From positions 2,889,001-2,953,000 of the forward strand of contig NZ_CP146077.1 in the NCBI RefSeq assembly GCF_037023725.1: 64,000 bases of DNA, in the 5' to 3' direction. The notes beneath the pieces are model-generated. The model saw only the letters and a list, made by a program, of their open reading frames with translations, did no database searches and was not told the DNA's origin. Shown piece by piece: positions 1 through 7,331 of the stretch. This DNA comes from Pseudomonas bubulae (lineage in GTDB: Bacteria; Pseudomonadota; Gammaproteobacteria; Pseudomonadales; Pseudomonadaceae). Each line of letters starts with the position of its first letter. The first letter of the stretch is position 1. The translations under genes were made by a program, and so were the position numbers.

Positions 1-234
1 TGGATCCCGCTGGTAGCCAAATTTGGCGGCCAGCATCACGGTTACTTCCTGCCCTCGGAAGGTGCCAATAACATTGCTCTGGCCATGTTTACCTTCCCCA
101 GCCTCGCAGCCTATGAAGACTACCGCGAACGCTCAAAAACGGATGCCGAATGCATTGCCGCGTTCAAACTGGCTGAAGATAATCGCTGTATCCTGAGTTA
201 CGAGCGCAGCTTTTTCAGGCCGGTTTTCGACTAA
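1..234 (+). CDS. NIPSNAP-like family protein, C-terminal part
   Basis: The reading frame is open from the first base and ends with TAA at 232-234, giving 77 residues of a C-terminus. It contains a GGQHHGYFLPSEG-like stretch, then an F-x-S-x-x-A-Y-E-x-Y-R segment and an F-R-P-V-F end. This pattern is typical of the small ferredoxin-like NIPSNAP domain proteins of about 100-110 residues, which have no firmly assigned reaction. The 5' part lies outside the window. The SRPBCC gene follows after 29 nt on the same strand, so the two are probably co-transcribed. The family assignment comes from pattern memory, not a search. Confidence 0.6.
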   Translation, partial: WIPLVAKFGGQHHGYFLPSEGANNIALAMFTFPSLAAYEDYRERSKTDAECIAAFKLAEDNRCILSYERSFFRPVFD

Positions 235-263
235 CCCCCACTTCTTCAAAGAGGCATGCCCCT

Positions 264-674
264 ATGGCAACTGCATCCGCATTTATTGATATTCCCGCTT
301 CACCCGATCAGGTCTGGCAATTGATCGGTGGTTTCAACTCGCTGCCGGACTGGTTGCCCCTGGTTGCCGTCAGCGAAGCTGGCGAAGGCGGGCGCTTGCG
401 CCATCTGCAGACCGTGGATGGCACGGTGATCGTTGAGCGCCTGCAAGCATTCGACAATGCCGGCAAGACCTACAGCTACTCCATTGTCGAGGCGCCGTTT
501 CCGGTGACCGACTACCTGGCGACCTTGCGCGTTGAAGCGCTGGGCGACGGCGCCCGTGTGACCTGGTCGGGGCAGTTCACCCCGGCAGGTGTAAGCACTG
601 AAGCTGCCGAAGAGCTGTTTACCGGGGTCTATCAGGGTGGGCTGGCGGCGCTGAGCGGCAATTTCGCAGGCTGA
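264..674 (+). CDS. SRPBCC family protein (polyketide cyclase/START-like fold)
   Basis: 136 residues. The N-terminal ASAFIDIPASPDQVW pattern, followed by a W-x-x-I-G-G-F stretch and the later sequence F-P-V-T-D-Y, is the usual start of the helix-grip SRPBCC fold, which binds hydrophobic ligands (MxaD/polyketide-cyclase-2 type). No signal peptide is seen, so it is likely cytosolic. The ATG is preceded by an AGAGG ribosome site in 'tcaaagaggcatgcccct'. It lies directly downstream of the NIPSNAP-like gene, and the pair of small ligand-binding domains suggests a shared minor metabolic role. The ligand cannot be read from the sequence. A REPIN begins 5 nt after the stop. Confidence 0.75.
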   Translation: MATASAFIDIPASPDQVWQLIGGFNSLPDWLPLVAVSEAGEGGRLRHLQTVDGTVIVERLQAFDNAGKTYSYSIVEAPFPVTDYLATLRVEALGDGARVTWSGQFTPAGVSTEAAEELFTGVYQGGLAALSGNFAG

Positions 675-679
675 TTTGT

Positions 680-766
680 TGTGGGAGCGGGCTTGCCCGC
701 GATGGTATCGACGCGGTTCGACGGGCACACCGCAGCGCCTGAATCGCAGGCAAGCCAGCTCCCACA
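680..766. repeat. REPIN (paired REP palindromes)
   Basis: The left arm TGTGGGAGCGGGCTTGCCCG and an inverted right arm ending GCTCCCACA flank a short spacer. This is the common Pseudomonas REP doublet. It sits just after the stop of the SRPBCC gene. No RAYT transposase gene is in the window. Confidence 0.85.
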
Positions 767-809
767 GGGCATGTTGTGCTCACATAAATGAGGTTTGCCT
801 GATCATTAT

Positions 810-894
810 TGTGGGAGCGAGCCTGCTCGCGAAGGTATCGATGCGGTCTACCAACTGAACCGCGTCGCCTGAATCGCTCGAGCCCAGTTCCCAC
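810..894. repeat. REPIN, second tandem copy
   Basis: A second REP doublet (TGTGGGAGCGAGCCTGCTCG ... TTCCCAC) begins 43 nt after the first. The right arm is degraded. Tandem REPINs like these often mark the end of a transcription unit in Pseudomonas. Confidence 0.8.
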
Positions 895-1035
895 ATTAAA
901 TGCAAGCGCAAAAGTGGGTTGAAAATACCCGTTATCCGTGCCGTGATGGCCATTTCAAATCAACTAAATCTTAAAAAGTGTGGCTATTTAATGACTTAGG
1001 TCAGTATTGCCTTGAAATAAAATGTGCAGAATCAC

Positions 1036-1139
1036 TTGTTACTGATTGTTACGATAGGGTAAGATCGCCCTGCGTTCACCTACCACGGTTTATGCATTTT
1101 TAAGCCCCAAGTTTCCATCAGCTACTTGGGCTTTTTTTT
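1036..1139 (+). ncRNA. Candidate small RNA: promoter plus intrinsic terminator without an ORF
   Basis: Within the 557-nt gene-free gap 675-1231, a plausible sigma-70 promoter is visible: TTGTTA at 1036-1041, 18 nt spacing, TAAGAT at 1060-1065. About 40 nt after the expected start lies a strong terminator, with the AAGCCCCAAG / CTTGGGCTT stem at about 1101-1131 followed by eight T. The predicted transcript is about 70 nt (roughly 1072-1139) and has no credible ORF. The TAAGAT box is the same one used by tRNA-Asn in this window. I do not recognise it as a named Pseudomonas sRNA. It could instead be a read-through terminator for the upstream genes. Confidence 0.4.
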
Positions 1140-1175
1140 GCCTGAAATTTGATATTGGATCCAATTTTCGGGCAA

Positions 1176-1200
1176 TAAAAAGGCGCCAATCGCTGGCGCC
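1176..1200 (-). terminator. Intrinsic terminator of the gud operon
   Basis: Read on the minus strand, a 7-bp GGCGCCA/TGGCGCC stem with a 5-nt loop is followed by TTTTTATT. It lies 32 nt after the gudD stop and ends the minus-strand gudP-gudD transcript. Confidence 0.8.
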
Positions 1201-1231
1201 TTGTGGCAGTTGCCACGCTCTAATAAGCGAC

Positions 1232-2581
1232 TCAGCGCACCAGGCAGGGTTTTTTGTTGTCGTATTTCCAGCCGGGAATCATGTACTGCATGGCCACGCT
1301 GTCATCCCGGGCACCCAGGCCCATGCCTTTGTACAGTTCGTGAGCCTTGGCCACGGCGTCCATGTCGATGTCCACGCCCAAGCCAGGCTTTGTCGGAACC
1401 TTGATATGGCCGTCGACAATTTTCAGCGGTTCACGGGTCAGGCGCTGGCCGTCCTGCCAGATCCAGTGGGTATCAATGGCGGTGATGTCCCCCGGCGCTG
1501 CAGCCGCAACCTGGGTGAACATGGCCAGGGAAATGTCGAAGTGGTTGTTGGAATGCGAGCCCCAGGTCAGGCCCCATTCGTGGCACATCTGCGCAACGCG
1601 TACCGAGCCCTGCAGGGTCCAGAAGTGCGGGTCGGCCAATGGGATGTCCACGGCCTGCGATTGAATCGCATGGCCCATTTCGCGCCAGTCGGTGGCAATC
1701 ATGTTGGTGGCGGTGCGCAGGCCGGTGGCGCGGCGGAACTCGGCCATGACTTCGCGCCCCGAATAGCCGTTTTCGGCGCCGCAAGGGTCTTCGGCATAGG
1801 CCAGTACCCGATGCTGGTCGCGACACAGGGCGATGGCTTCCTTGAGAGACCAGGCTCCATTAGGGTCCAGAGTGATGCGGGCATCGGGGAAACGCTCGGC
1901 CAGTGCAGTGACCGCTTCGATTTCTTCGCCGCCGCGCAGCACGCCGCCCTTGAGCTTGAAGTCGTTGAAGCCGTAACGGGCCTGTGCCGCTTCCGCCAAG
2001 CGCACGATGGCCTGTGGGGTAAGGGCTTGTTCATGGCGCAGGCGTGTCCAGTCATCGCCATCCGCTTCGCTGCGGTAGGCCAGATCGGTGTGTTGACGGT
2101 CGCCAATATAGAACAGATAGCCGAGCATCTTCACGGAATCCCGTTGCTGGCCTTCACCGAGCAAGGCGGCTACCGGCACGTGCAGAAATTGACCGAGCAA
2201 GTCGAGCAGGGCGGCTTCCATTGCCGTCACGGCGTGGATGGTGATGCGCAGGTCGAAGGTTTGCAGGCCGCGCCCCGCCGAATCCCGTGCGGCGAAGGTG
2301 CTGCGCATGGCGTTGAGGACAGCCTGGTAATTGCCGATGGGCTGGCCAATCACCAGGCTGCGGGCGTCTTCCAGAGTTTCGCGGATGCGCTCGCCACCGG
2401 GCACTTCACCCACGCCGGTATTGCCGCTGCTGTCCTTGAGGATAACGATATTGCGGGTAAAGAAGGGGCCGTGGGCGCCGCTCAGGTTGAGCAGCATGCT
2501 GTCATGGCCCGCCACCGGGATCACCTGCAGGCTGGTCACGATCGGAGCTTGGCTGGCGTGGTGTTGATGGTCGGCATTCAT
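1232..2581 (-). CDS. gudD: Glucarate dehydratase
   Basis: 449 residues, the full family length. It dehydrates D-glucarate (and L-idarate) to 5-keto-4-deoxy-D-glucarate, the first step of cytosolic sugar-acid catabolism. It belongs to the mandelate racemase branch of the enolase superfamily. The expected catalytic set is present at a constant offset of +4 from E. coli GudD: F-K-L-K with K209/K211, metal ligands D239, E264 and N293, and H343 in GSHSNNH. The start ATG has an AAGGA ribosome site 8 nt upstream. The transporter gene ends 13 nt upstream on the same strand, and a terminator follows, so this is the last gene of a two-gene operon. Confidence 0.97.
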   Translation of the reverse strand: MNADHQHHASQAPIVTSLQVIPVAGHDSMLLNLSGAHGPFFTRNIVILKDSSGNTGVGEVPGGERIRETLEDARSLVIGQPIGNYQAVLNAMRSTFAARDSAGRGLQTFDLRITIHAVTAMEAALLDLLGQFLHVPVAALLGEGQQRDSVKMLGYLFYIGDRQHTDLAYRSEADGDDWTRLRHEQALTPQAIVRLAEAAQARYGFNDFKLKGGVLRGGEEIEAVTALAERFPDARITLDPNGAWSLKEAIALCRDQHRVLAYAEDPCGAENGYSGREVMAEFRRATGLRTATNMIATDWREMGHAIQSQAVDIPLADPHFWTLQGSVRVAQMCHEWGLTWGSHSNNHFDISLAMFTQVAAAAPGDITAIDTHWIWQDGQRLTREPLKIVDGHIKVPTKPGLGVDIDMDAVAKAHELYKGMGLGARDDSVAMQYMIPGWKYDNKKPCLVR

Positions 2582-2594
2582 GGTCTGGTCCTTG

Positions 2595-3935
2595 TCAGGC
2601 AGTTTGCAGGGCGGTGGGGGTCACGGCCGTGGGTGTGGGTTTGGTTTTGGCAAAGAACACAATGAGTGCCGCAATGATCGACGTGCCGGCCAGGCCATAG
2701 AGCCCGCCCTGAATCGAGCCTGTGGTTTGTTCCAGAAACCCGAAGGTGGTGGGGGCGACGAAGCCGCCGAGGTTGCCGATGGAATTGATCAAGGCAATGA
2801 CTGCCGCCGCGATACGTGCATCCAGGTAGCCTTGGGGAATGGGCCAGAACAGCGCCGAGGCCGACTTGAAGCCGATGGCGGCAAAGCAGATGGCGATAAA
2901 CGCAAAGATCGGCCCGCCGGTGGTGGACATAAACATGCCGATGGCGGCAATCACCAAGGCGGCCGCCACCCAGGCCTGCTGGAACCTGAATTTGCTGGCC
3001 AGCGAGGCAAAGGCATACATGGCAATGATTGAAATCAGCCACGGGATCGAGTTGTAGAAGCCCACCTGGATATCGCTCAGGTCACCCATTTTTTTGATGA
3101 TGCTCGGTAGCCAGAACGTGGCCGCGTAAATGGTCAGCTGGATACAGAAGTAAATCGCGCAGAACAGCATGATCTGGCGGTCCTTGAGCAGCATGCCCAG
3201 GGTCGGCTTGACGGTGTTGGCGGCATCGCGTTCACGCTGTTCGCGGTCAATTTCGTTAACCAGCGCATCTTGCTCTGCAAGGCTGAGCCATTTGGCGTCA
3301 TGGGGTTTTGAGTCCAGCCAGAACCACACAAACACGCATAGCACCACCGAGGCCATGCCTTCGATGATGTACATCCACTGCCAGCCGTGCAGTCCCATGC
3401 CGGTGATTTGCAGCAGCAGGCCGCTCAGTGGTCCCGAGATCAGCGAGGCCAGTGCCGAGCCGCTGAGGAAGATGGCAATCGCCTTGCCGCGTTCGGCGCC
3501 CGGCAGCCAGCGGGTGAAGTAATAGATCACGCCCGGGAAGAAGCCCGCTTCGGCGACGCCAAGCAGAAAACGCAGAATATAGAAGTGGGTTTCGTTCTGG
3601 ATAAAGGCCATCAGGGTGGCGGTGATACCCCAGGTGAACATGATTCGGGTGAGCCAGATGCGGGCGCCAACTTTTTGCAGCAGCATATTGGACGGCACTT
3701 CAAACAGTGCGTAGCCAATGAAAAACAGCCCGGCACCGAAACCATAGGCGGCGGCACCAATGCCCAGATCGTGCTCCATGTGGCTGCGCACAAAGCCGAT
3801 GTTTACCCGGTCGATGTAGTTGACGATAAACATGATGACGAAAAGTGGCAGTACATGCCTCTTCACTTTTTGGATCGCACGCGCCAGGACGGGGTCGTTG
3901 GCGTACGCAGCAGACGGATTGCTGGAAGTGTTCAC
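2595..3935 (-). CDS. gudP: MFS transporter for glucarate/galactarate (GudP/GarP type)
   Basis: 446 residues with about 12 hydrophobic segments. It belongs to the anion:cation symporter (ACS) branch of the major facilitator superfamily, as shown by the N-terminal R-x-x-x-x-x-x-F-x-x-x-Y-I-D-R-x-N-I-G-F pattern and the central E-A-G-F-F-P-G-V. This branch carries hexarates with protons across the inner membrane. Placement directly before gudD makes D-glucarate the likely substrate, although galactarate cannot be excluded. The start codon is GTG (GTG AAC ACT TCC). No ATG lies nearby upstream. It is first in the operon and divergent from the FadR-type regulator. Confidence 0.9.
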   Translation of the reverse strand: MNTSSNPSAAYANDPVLARAIQKVKRHVLPLFVIMFIVNYIDRVNIGFVRSHMEHDLGIGAAAYGFGAGLFFIGYALFEVPSNMLLQKVGARIWLTRIMFTWGITATLMAFIQNETHFYILRFLLGVAEAGFFPGVIYYFTRWLPGAERGKAIAIFLSGSALASLISGPLSGLLLQITGMGLHGWQWMYIIEGMASVVLCVFVWFWLDSKPHDAKWLSLAEQDALVNEIDREQRERDAANTVKPTLGMLLKDRQIMLFCAIYFCIQLTIYAATFWLPSIIKKMGDLSDIQVGFYNSIPWLISIIAMYAFASLASKFRFQQAWVAAALVIAAIGMFMSTTGGPIFAFIAICFAAIGFKSASALFWPIPQGYLDARIAAAVIALINSIGNLGGFVAPTTFGFLEQTTGSIQGGLYGLAGTSIIAALIVFFAKTKPTPTAVTPTALQTA

Positions 3936-4256
3936 AATTCAAAGCCCCACTGATTATTTTTATGCGGGTTGTGTGTGCTGCAGATGGCTCTGCAGTTGCC
4001 AGACATCATACGAGTTGGTTTTTTCCCTAGCAATGCCATGAAACAAACGAAAAAGTTATAAAAGATGCAGCTTTAGATACCTTTTATGAGGTTTTATCGC
4101 TGTTTAGAGCATTTTAAAGCCAGAGGTCAGGTTCGGAAACGTATCTGCCTGGGGGGCAGAACTCGTTTAAAACCCAAGGTTTTCTGAGATTTATATAGCT
4201 TGTCATACATGTTGGGGTGCTAGTATCAAGCGGTCTTGTACGAATGGATTTGCCCC
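3936..4256. promoter_or_regulatory. Divergent gud control region with candidate FadR-type operator
   Basis: This 321-nt AT-rich interval separates gudP (minus) from the GntR/FadR-type regulator (plus). At 4200-4210 TTGTCATACAT contains the GT-N3-AC core expected for FadR-subfamily operators. The same bases form a candidate -35 (TTGTCA), with TAGTAT at 4221-4226 as a -10, although the 15-nt spacing is short. Binding there would let the regulator control its own gene. No second clear copy was found near gudP. The operator assignment is inference. Confidence 0.35.
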
Positions 4257-4967
4257 ATGCATGACCCCCAGAGTGCGCCGCTGCGCAAGCGTTCACCGGG
4301 CCTGGCCCACGACATCGTGGCCGAGCTGACCCAGCGAATTTTGCTGGGCCAACTGGCGCCCGGCGAGAAGTTGCCTTCCGAGTCGGCCATCGTGCGCGAG
4401 CACGGTGTAAGCCGCACGGTGGTGCGTGAAGCGATTTCAAAATTGCAGGCATCCGGGCTGGTCGAAACCCGTCACGGCATTGGTACCTTCGTGCTTGAGC
4501 GCGATCCGCGCCAGGGTATCCACCTGAGCCGTGATACCGCAGCCAGCGTGCGCGGTATCGTCGAATTGCGCCTGGGCCTGGAGACCCAGGCTGCGGCGCT
4601 GGCCGCGAGGCGGCGCACGGAGGAGCAACTGCTGCAGATGCGCCAGGCGCTGGATGACCATCAAAGCTCACTGGCCAACAACGACAGCAGCGTCGAGCCG
4701 GACCTGCGTTTCCACCAGTTGATCGCTCAGGCCACGGGCAACGCTTATTTCACCGATATCATTGCCCAGTTGGGGCGTTCGGTGATTCCGCGTACCCGGA
4801 TCAATAGTGAAGAGCGCGGTGATGCCGATCTCAAGCAGTTGGGGCAAATGGCTGTGCTGGAACATGAGGCGATCTTGCGCGCGATCCGCCGTCAGGACCC
4901 CGACGCCGCCCGCGCTGCCATGCTGCTGCATTTGAGCAACAGCCTGGAGCGCATGGCGGGGGGGTGA
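4257..4967 (+). CDS. FadR-subfamily GntR transcriptional regulator (probable regulator of glucarate use)
   Basis: About 236 residues from ATG 4257. An in-frame TTG at 4236 would add seven residues but has no better ribosome site. The N-terminal winged helix-turn-helix shows the GntR signature E-K-L-P-S-E-S followed by G-V-S-R-T-V-V-R-E-A-I-S-K-L and G-I-G-T-F-V. The C-terminal half is an all-helical FCD ligand-binding domain with conserved E-L-R-L-G-L-E, F-H-x-x-I-A-x-A-T-G-N and the late H-E-A-I histidine. Such regulators usually repress sugar-acid genes and are released by the acid or its catabolite. It is divergent from gudP-gudD, which points to control of that operon. Confidence 0.85.
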   Translation: MHDPQSAPLRKRSPGLAHDIVAELTQRILLGQLAPGEKLPSESAIVREHGVSRTVVREAISKLQASGLVETRHGIGTFVLERDPRQGIHLSRDTAASVRGIVELRLGLETQAAALAARRRTEEQLLQMRQALDDHQSSLANNDSSVEPDLRFHQLIAQATGNAYFTDIIAQLGRSVIPRTRINSEERGDADLKQLGQMAVLEHEAILRAIRRQDPDAARAAMLLHLSNSLERMAGG

Positions 4968-4973
4968 GGGCTG

Positions 4974-7307
4974 TCACTTCAACGCCATATCCTCAGGATT
5001 GATCTGTTTCCAGGCTTGCAGCACCACCTGCGCTTTGGGCTCCTGGCCGCTGTCGAGGTAGAACTGGATCAACGCCAATCGGGCATCGCGAAACGCCGGC
5101 TGGCGTTTGAGCAGTTCTTCCATTTGCGCGCAGGCCTGTTCGAGCTGACCGCTCTGGTGCAGGGCCACCGCCAGCACATAGCGGTACTGGCTGTTGTCCG
5201 GTTCCAGTTTTACGGCCTGCTGCAAAGCTTTCATCGCTTGTTCGGGCTGGCCACCGCGAATCAATGCCAGCCCCAGGCTGTGTTGCAACAACGCTGCCTG
5301 CGGTTGTGCCTTGATCGCGTCGTTGAGCAGGGTCGAGGCCTCGGCACTGCGCCCACTGGCTTCCAGCCATTGGGCCAGAGTGACCAGAGCCGGGTAGAAG
5401 TCCGGGTCGCGCAGCAGGGCGGCGCGCAGTCTGGCCTCGACCTCGGCATTGCGCCCGCTGGCCTGATACAGCATGGCCAGGTTGAGGTTGGACTCGGCCC
5501 GTTCGGCCAGGCTCAGCTGCACGCTTTCGTATTCACCGATGGCCTTGTCCCACGCCACTTGATTCGTGCCCAGGCCATTGCGCGCAGCGCCCTGCAAGTT
5601 GCGCGCGGCGATGATGCGCACTGCACGCACGCTGTCACTCAACAATGGGCTGAGCAACGCGACCCGCTCTGCCGGAGGCAAGAAAGCGCTCACTGCCCGC
5701 ACCGCGCTTTCACGCACTTGCGGGGCAGGGTGATTGAGGTCCTTGCTGGCCAGTTGCAGTGCGGATTCGCTGGGGTAGTTGGCCAGTTCAGCCAACAACG
5801 TGGCGCGTTGAATCGCTGGCAGGTTGCTGCGCCGCAATTGCTCGTAGAGCGCCTGCGCAGCACCCGGCCGGCCGCCGCGGATCAGCCACAGGCTTTCATC
5901 GTACCGGGCTGCTTGCGGTGCATCGTGGGCGGTCCAGAGCTTGAACTGCTCCGTCACCCTGTCACCGGCCTTGCCCTGATGGCAGCCCAGGCAGGCATCC
6001 GTTGTGCCCAGGGCTTTGGCCCGCACCGGGTTGGGGATGCTGAAGCTGTGGTCATGGCGATAGTCGTTGCCCATGTAGAACTTGCCGGGCATATGGCAAT
6101 CCACACATTGCGAGCCCGGTTGGCCTTCGGCATGGCGATGGTGGTCGATGGCGTCATAGTTCTTCGCTTGCAGGCCCTTGCCATCAATCCCGGCAATGGC
6201 TGCTTTGCCGGCCGTGTTGTGGCATTGCAGGCACAGTGCATTGCCCGCTGCCTTGAGTTCGGTGCTGTGGGGGTTGTGGCAGTTGCTGCAACGCACGCCC
6301 TTGTCGAACATCTTGCTTTGCAGGAACGAGCCGTGTTCGAACACCTCGTCCTTGATCTTGCCGTCCAGTGCGTACAGCTCGCGGGTCAGTACGCTGGGCA
6401 GGTAGTCGTCCATCAGCCGCTTGCCCACGGTAAAGCCATCGCCCAGCGGGGCGCGGCGGGCATGGCAGCGGGCGCAGGTTTCGAGTTCTACCGTGGCGTC
6501 CTTGCTTTTAAGGTCGACGTCAAAGCCGCTGTGGGGCAACGGGTTGTTTTCCGTGACAGCGCGCAGATGGCTGGACGCCGGGCCGTGACAGGCCTGGCAA
6601 CCGACGCCGAGGCTGTTCCATTGGCTGTTGAAGCTGTTGCTGGCGGCATCAAAGTTACGTTTGTAGCCGGTGGTGTGACATTCGACGCACATAAAGTTGG
6701 CGTTCTGGTTCGGTTTGCTCCAATGCAGCGGGTTCTTGAAGCTCACCCCCTGGCCTGGGTACAGATGGAACCAGCGGTGTTTTTCGGTATCCCAGGCCAC
6801 CCCCAGGGCTTGCAGTCTGCCGTCGCCAACTTCGATCAAATACTGCTGCAACGGCGCAATGCCGAAGGTGTAAGCGACCTTGAAGTCGGCGGGTTTGCCA
6901 TCCAGCCCCGGCGTATTGACCCAGAACTCGTCGCCCTGGCGAAAAAACCGGCTGTTTTCGCCTTCGCCCTTGAACGTGGCATTGCTGAAGTCGGCCAGTA
7001 CGGTCTGCGGCGCGGCCACCTGCATGGCCAGTTGATGATGAGAGCCTTGCCAGTCCTTGACCTGGGCGTCGTGACAGCCCTGGCATTGTTGCTCGTCGAC
7101 CATCTGCGCCGGGGCGACGGGCTCGGCCACCGCAGCCGTGGCCAGCACCTTGGGCTCATACACCGGCGCCGGGCGGCTGAGATAAAACCATAACCCGCCC
7201 AGCACCACCAGCAACACGGCTGCGCTTACGGGTAACAGGTAACGGCTCATCAGGGTGGGGCGCGAATCAGGTGGGTTTGCAGCTTTTATAGTTTTAGTTT
7301 TGGGCAT
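4974..7307 (-). CDS. Membrane-anchored octaheme cytochrome c with HEAT-like and TPR repeats
   Basis: 777 residues from ATG 7307, which has a CGGAAG ribosome site. A TTG six codons upstream is the alternative start. One N-terminal membrane segment (about residues 20-45) places the rest in the periplasm. Eight CxxCH heme motifs follow (CQGCH, CVECH, CQACH, CARCH, CSNCH, CLQCH, CVDCH, CLGCH), between about residues 75 and 445. The region after them (about 475-590) looks like HEAT-type helical repeats, and about 595-777 is TPR repeats ending near the C-terminus. Proteins of this build are known only as predicted multiheme electron carriers. No substrate can be named. It is the last gene of the 13-gene minus-strand cluster, 24 nt after the membrane/spermidine-synthase fusion. 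Final export and heme insertion would depend on the Ccm system elsewhere. Confidence 0.8.
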   Translation of the reverse strand: MPKTKTIKAANPPDSRPTLMSRYLLPVSAAVLLVVLGGLWFYLSRPAPVYEPKVLATAAVAEPVAPAQMVDEQQCQGCHDAQVKDWQGSHHQLAMQVAAPQTVLADFSNATFKGEGENSRFFRQGDEFWVNTPGLDGKPADFKVAYTFGIAPLQQYLIEVGDGRLQALGVAWDTEKHRWFHLYPGQGVSFKNPLHWSKPNQNANFMCVECHTTGYKRNFDAASNSFNSQWNSLGVGCQACHGPASSHLRAVTENNPLPHSGFDVDLKSKDATVELETCARCHARRAPLGDGFTVGKRLMDDYLPSVLTRELYALDGKIKDEVFEHGSFLQSKMFDKGVRCSNCHNPHSTELKAAGNALCLQCHNTAGKAAIAGIDGKGLQAKNYDAIDHHRHAEGQPGSQCVDCHMPGKFYMGNDYRHDHSFSIPNPVRAKALGTTDACLGCHQGKAGDRVTEQFKLWTAHDAPQAARYDESLWLIRGGRPGAAQALYEQLRRSNLPAIQRATLLAELANYPSESALQLASKDLNHPAPQVRESAVRAVSAFLPPAERVALLSPLLSDSVRAVRIIAARNLQGAARNGLGTNQVAWDKAIGEYESVQLSLAERAESNLNLAMLYQASGRNAEVEARLRAALLRDPDFYPALVTLAQWLEASGRSAEASTLLNDAIKAQPQAALLQHSLGLALIRGGQPEQAMKALQQAVKLEPDNSQYRYVLAVALHQSGQLEQACAQMEELLKRQPAFRDARLALIQFYLDSGQEPKAQVVLQAWKQINPEDMALK

Positions 7308-7331
7308 TGCGACTTCCGTATCCAAAAGGCT

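Noticed and set aside
680..894. CRISPR-like repeats
   Set aside because: The repeated units are palindromic REP doublets with no regular spacers and no cas genes in the window.
5016..7193. A 725-codon open frame antisense to the octaheme cytochrome gene
   Set aside because: It is a mirror of a high-GC coding strand. The CxxCH motifs on the other strand prove the real gene.
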